Below, piece by piece: positions 60,705 through 64,000 of a stretch of DNA of 64,000 bases. Every line of letters begins with the position of its first letter. Positions within the stretch are counted from its first letter, which is position 1. The stretch is taken from positions 22,134,001 to 22,198,000 of the forward strand of contig OY292279.1 in NCBI GenBank assembly GCA_958496175.1. Direction: 5' to 3'. The stretch comes from Sisyra terminalis (taxonomy: Eukaryota; Arthropoda; Insecta; Neuroptera; Sisyridae). Made by a program: the position numbers and the translations under genes. The notes under the pieces are model-generated. The model made no database searches. It was not told the DNA's origin and saw only the letters and a program-made list of their open reading frames with translations.

Positions 60705-63015
60705 AGCTTTGTAAGATATTTCCTATAGTGAAAATTATGCTTTATAGCTGTTATTTATAAAAAAAATGATGTAGGGACAATTTTTGATATGTTTGTGCTA
60801 GTTTGTTAAAAAAAAGTATAGGAAACAATGTTAGTATCAATATCTAAATTTATGTAGTTGTTATAGTTATACTTTAATATATTATTTTCAGATTCCATAT
60901 AATTATGTAATATATAATTATATTTATCATAAAATTTACTAAAATTTGTTGTCTAAGTTTAAATTACACTCTTACCAACGAAAAAATTAAGTTAAAAGTA
61001 AACTAAAATATAGTGTAGTTTTGACTACAGCGATTCTTTTGTAGTAACGGTAGTAATCTGTAACCATACGCAGGTGAGCTAATTCACTCTAATGCTTTTT
61101 TTTAATTATTTGAACTTTTATTGCAATTATAATGGAATTGTCATTTGTAATACTTTTATTTATTTTTCAAGGTATAAATTGTATATTGTATTATCTTTTA
61201 TATGTTTATACTATTTTTTTTCGTATTAGATGCTGAGGAAGTCACGATACCTAACGAAACGTAACGGAATTGAAAAAAAAAATTAAATTGATCCTAACAG
61301 TATTTATAAATGTTAACAGTGTAGCTTTTCCCGGCTACAAATCTACTCAATTAAATGCTTCACTTAATTTTGAAGTTGCAGCTGTAGCAATGTTTATCTA
61401 AACAGCCTAAAAACATACTATTCATCGATACTAATAATTGTTAAATTTTAACAACCAAATTTAAAGGTAGTCATATACTTTTAAAGCGTAATTCCATGAG
61501 AAAGTTTTAAGAGTTGTCAGTGCTGATTTTCAAATAAATGAGCTTTAGTGATTCAAAATTTCCTTACAAGAAGAAATCTCTTTCCCAATATTTAATGCAG
61601 GAAGCCATTGCTCTTGGGACATACTTTTAAGCACCAGCAATATGAAGTCTTTCAACCACTAATGAACGAGAAATTTCAGAGACAAAGAAATTAAAACGAA
61701 AACGAATGTCATATTTAAATAATTTACAAAATTCAGCGTACGCATTTTTCAAAATTTATAGAATACCGCAGAATAGCATACCATAAGTTAATAATTGGCT
61801 CGTATTTAACACCCAAAGCACCATGTTTAGTACCGTTATAAAAAATTGTATAAAATATAAGAAAAACTTGTTTCAATTGTTTCTATAGTTTTTGTTTTTA
61901 TTTCATAAACTTCTCGTTACATTTTAACATCGACGGTTTCAATTTCCACTTCGATTTATCCGTCGCTATCCACTTATAGTTGTTCTTTGTACAAATATAA
62001 TAAATTTAATGTTCTCGAGTCGATTTTTTATTTTGTTTGTTATATGAATTGAGGCGAGCTTTTCATGTAGCTACATGTTTTTGATATTTATTTATTATTT
62101 ATTTGAAATAATAAATTTAAAAGCACAAGTCTATGGCCAAACCACTCGACTCACTCAATCACCCCAATCCATGAAGCTCAAACCAACCACGACTTGCTTT
62201 AATGATTATTATTATTATTGCTCGTCCATTATACAGATACCATACTTGCTTTTATGTACGAGTACATCACCTTCTGAATTTATTTATTCATTACTTCAAT
62301 GCTAAAGAGGGAAAAAATAATAAAAGAATATTGCGCTATGAGTAAGAAATAAAATTTGAAAAATGAATGCAAAACAATCAATCTCTTGGAATTTTTATTA
62401 TATTTGGGGAAAAAATGCTTTGTGTTAGTTAGTATTCATACTTTTTATTCATTTGACAATTATTATTTTTATCTTTTTCATAATTTTTTTTCCTCTGGGT
62501 GTATAAAAACGAAAGCGAGGACACAGTTTTCGATTGAACGAGATGAGAGCTTTTCATTCTCATAAAAAGTAATTGAAATACATGAATTTTAAAATATTCA
62601 GATTCGATTAAGATTTTTTTCTTCTTTTTTTTTTCGTTTCGTTTTGAATTTGAAATAAACAAACACAAATAGTTATCAACTTTTTAAATTTTACAAGCAC
62701 CTCGTTAAAGTAACCGATTTTTTATCACTGGCATACTGTAGTCAAATTACTATTACTTCGCATAAAATGCAAATTAAAATTGAACGGAATTATCTTGGGG
62801 GACATATAAATAATGAAATGAGATTCAGTAGAAATATACTAACAAAAAAAAATATGACAGAAATATTTCCCAAAAGTTTTCCGGAAGTGATAGAACAATT
62901 TCTACTTCATTGTTGATCCTTATCATTTTCAATTTTTTAGAAATCATTTCGAAATAAAAAGCCAAAGAAATACTTTATCTAATCGCAATACATAAAATTA
63001 TGTAATTAAAATCTT
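60705..63015. other. AT-rich spacer, no gene recognised
   Basis: Contains only the 61.2 kb hairpin repeat. Open frames of 69-79 codons near 62.0-62.7 kb are low-complexity translations. Confidence 0.5.
61190..61295 (+). repeat. diverged relative of the 4.5 kb hairpin repeat
   Basis: CTGAGGA (61233-61239), A, GTCACG-ATA-CCTAAC, then GAAACGTAACGG. The stem now has two mismatches. Confidence 0.45.
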
Positions 63016-63017
63016 AT

Positions 63018-63240
63018 ATAATAAACGAGCTATTCTTGTATGTATGTGTTCTAGTTTTTGAAAACGACTCTAACGATTTTGATGAAAATTTGAAAGTCAA
63101 TAGAATTATGTTTTCAAAGTTTATATGTAACGTTGTCTTCTATGGAAAAACTCAAATTTCCACGAAAAACGGATTTTTTTACGCCATCTGTTGATGTGTG
63201 TATATATAATATAATCTGTACTGGTATAAATATGGACTAA
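63018..63240 (+). repeat. dispersed insect-type repeat fragment
   Basis: AACGAGCTATTCTTGTATGT, then GAAAACGACTCTAACGATTT and TGATGAAAATTTG, a word order found in a widespread insect interspersed repeat. Not assigned to a class. Confidence 0.4.
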
Positions 63241-63692
63241 TATAAAACAATTGGTTTCAAGTTTTATTCAAATATGTATCCGTCCAATATTTTTAAAATA
63301 AAAACAATCTATTATCGAATTACATTGACAAAACGATATTTTGATATTTCAGACTTCAGCTTTAAGATTTGCATTTTTTTAAAAGTACCTCCATAGTCAA
63401 ATTTATTAGCTAAAATAAATAATAATAATTATTGACCTTTATAAAACGTGATAAATATCTGTCATTTGTATATCTAATCCTTCCACATAGCCGAAACATA
63501 TTTGAATGAAATTTCATACCAAGTAGAACTTGGTCGTCTAGGTACTAATTAATTTATCTTTCAATGTAACTTAAAACACTTATCATATTATTTTATTAGT
63601 AAAAAAGATAAGTTTTAGTATCAAAATGATAAGTAAAAAATTATTAATGAATTTGATATACCTTGTTTAGATTAAAATACCAAATTAATTAA

Positions 63693-63851
63693 TTTTTTGT
63701 TATTTACTGTCGCTTTACAACTATCGAGGTCTTTAGTGAATCTTGTGTTAATAGTTAATTAAAATCGTAATCGAAAAATCTACTCGATTCGAAGATCGAA
63801 CCCAATACCTACCAATTTTGGAGCGGTTACCTTGACTACTCGGCCACCACA
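63693..63851 (-). repeat. tRNA-derived SINE, full length
   Basis: Minus strand: GGTGGCCGAGTAGTCAAGG head, GGGTTCGATC box B, the family body, and an A-rich end adjacent to TTAATTAATTTTTTG. Confidence 0.75.
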
Positions 63852-64000
63852 CCAATAAGCTTCAATTTAATATTCTTTTTTTAATGTTATTTATCGCTGA
63901 TTTAAATGGCTTTTTACAATATTTAGTTTAAAATTTGAGTATTCTGCCTTATTGTGACATATTGTTGTTTTAATGATTTCATGTTCTAAAGATTTTCCTG

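Noticed and set aside
1..64000. CRISPR arrays, bacterial operons, integrons or phage genes
   Set aside because: No regularly spaced repeats and no prokaryotic gene organisation; introns, SINEs and eukaryotic transposons show this is animal DNA.

Overview
The window is eukaryotic nuclear DNA: strongly AT-rich, gene-poor and dominated by mobile-element debris. It most likely comes from an insect. Both recognisable proteins have close insect families: an insect-type GNAT acetyltransferase and a venom/digestive-type S10 serine carboxypeptidase. The introns are mostly 60-70 nt with GT..AG ends. The repeats (a tRNA-derived SINE, hAT and Tc1/mariner relics, non-LTR retrotransposon 3' ends) are typical of large, repeat-expanded insect genomes. 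A beetle is a reasonable guess but is not proven by anything here.

Layout. 1-5.3 kb: two copies of a 1.2-1.7 kb element (family F1, ends GAAGTTATACTT), each carrying a small hAT-type insertion at the same site, with a palindromic element (family P1) further along in the first half. 5.85-6.04 kb: a TTAA-flanked MITE. 6.69-10.97 kb: a five-exon GNAT gene on the plus strand; its last intron is swollen to 3.3 kb by a SINE, a palindromic repeat and a dead Tc1/mariner copy. 11-17.6 kb: P1, SINE and nested MITE copies plus one good-looking minus-strand exon near 13.0 kb. 20.1-20.8 kb: a decayed MULE-type transposase. 21-35 kb: hAT MITEs, a 1 kb hAT-like element, SINEs and a second dead Tc1/mariner. 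35.9-36.7 kb and 42.2-43.3 kb: reverse-transcriptase and RNase H relics. 37.6 and 41.6 kb: two more candidate minus-strand exons. 45.7-47.1 kb: two near-perfect long palindromes joined by (TA)n. 48-52 kb: MITEs, a SINE and P1 copies. 52.6-54.0 kb: an intact, intronless serine carboxypeptidase gene on the minus strand, hemmed in by three P1 copies. 54-64 kb: palindromic repeats, an F1 copy inside another inverted-repeat element, and SINEs, including one SINE inserted into another.

The two clear genes do not form an operon or pathway. The most unusual signal is shared by several otherwise different palindromic repeat families. Each carries CTGANGA, one extra base, a 5-6 bp hairpin, then GAAA. 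In the best copy (33916-33961, minus strand) the flanks also pair, so that all three helices of a hammerhead-ribozyme-like fold can be drawn. All coordinates come from reading the sequence by eye; repeat boundaries are usually good to about 10-20 bases.
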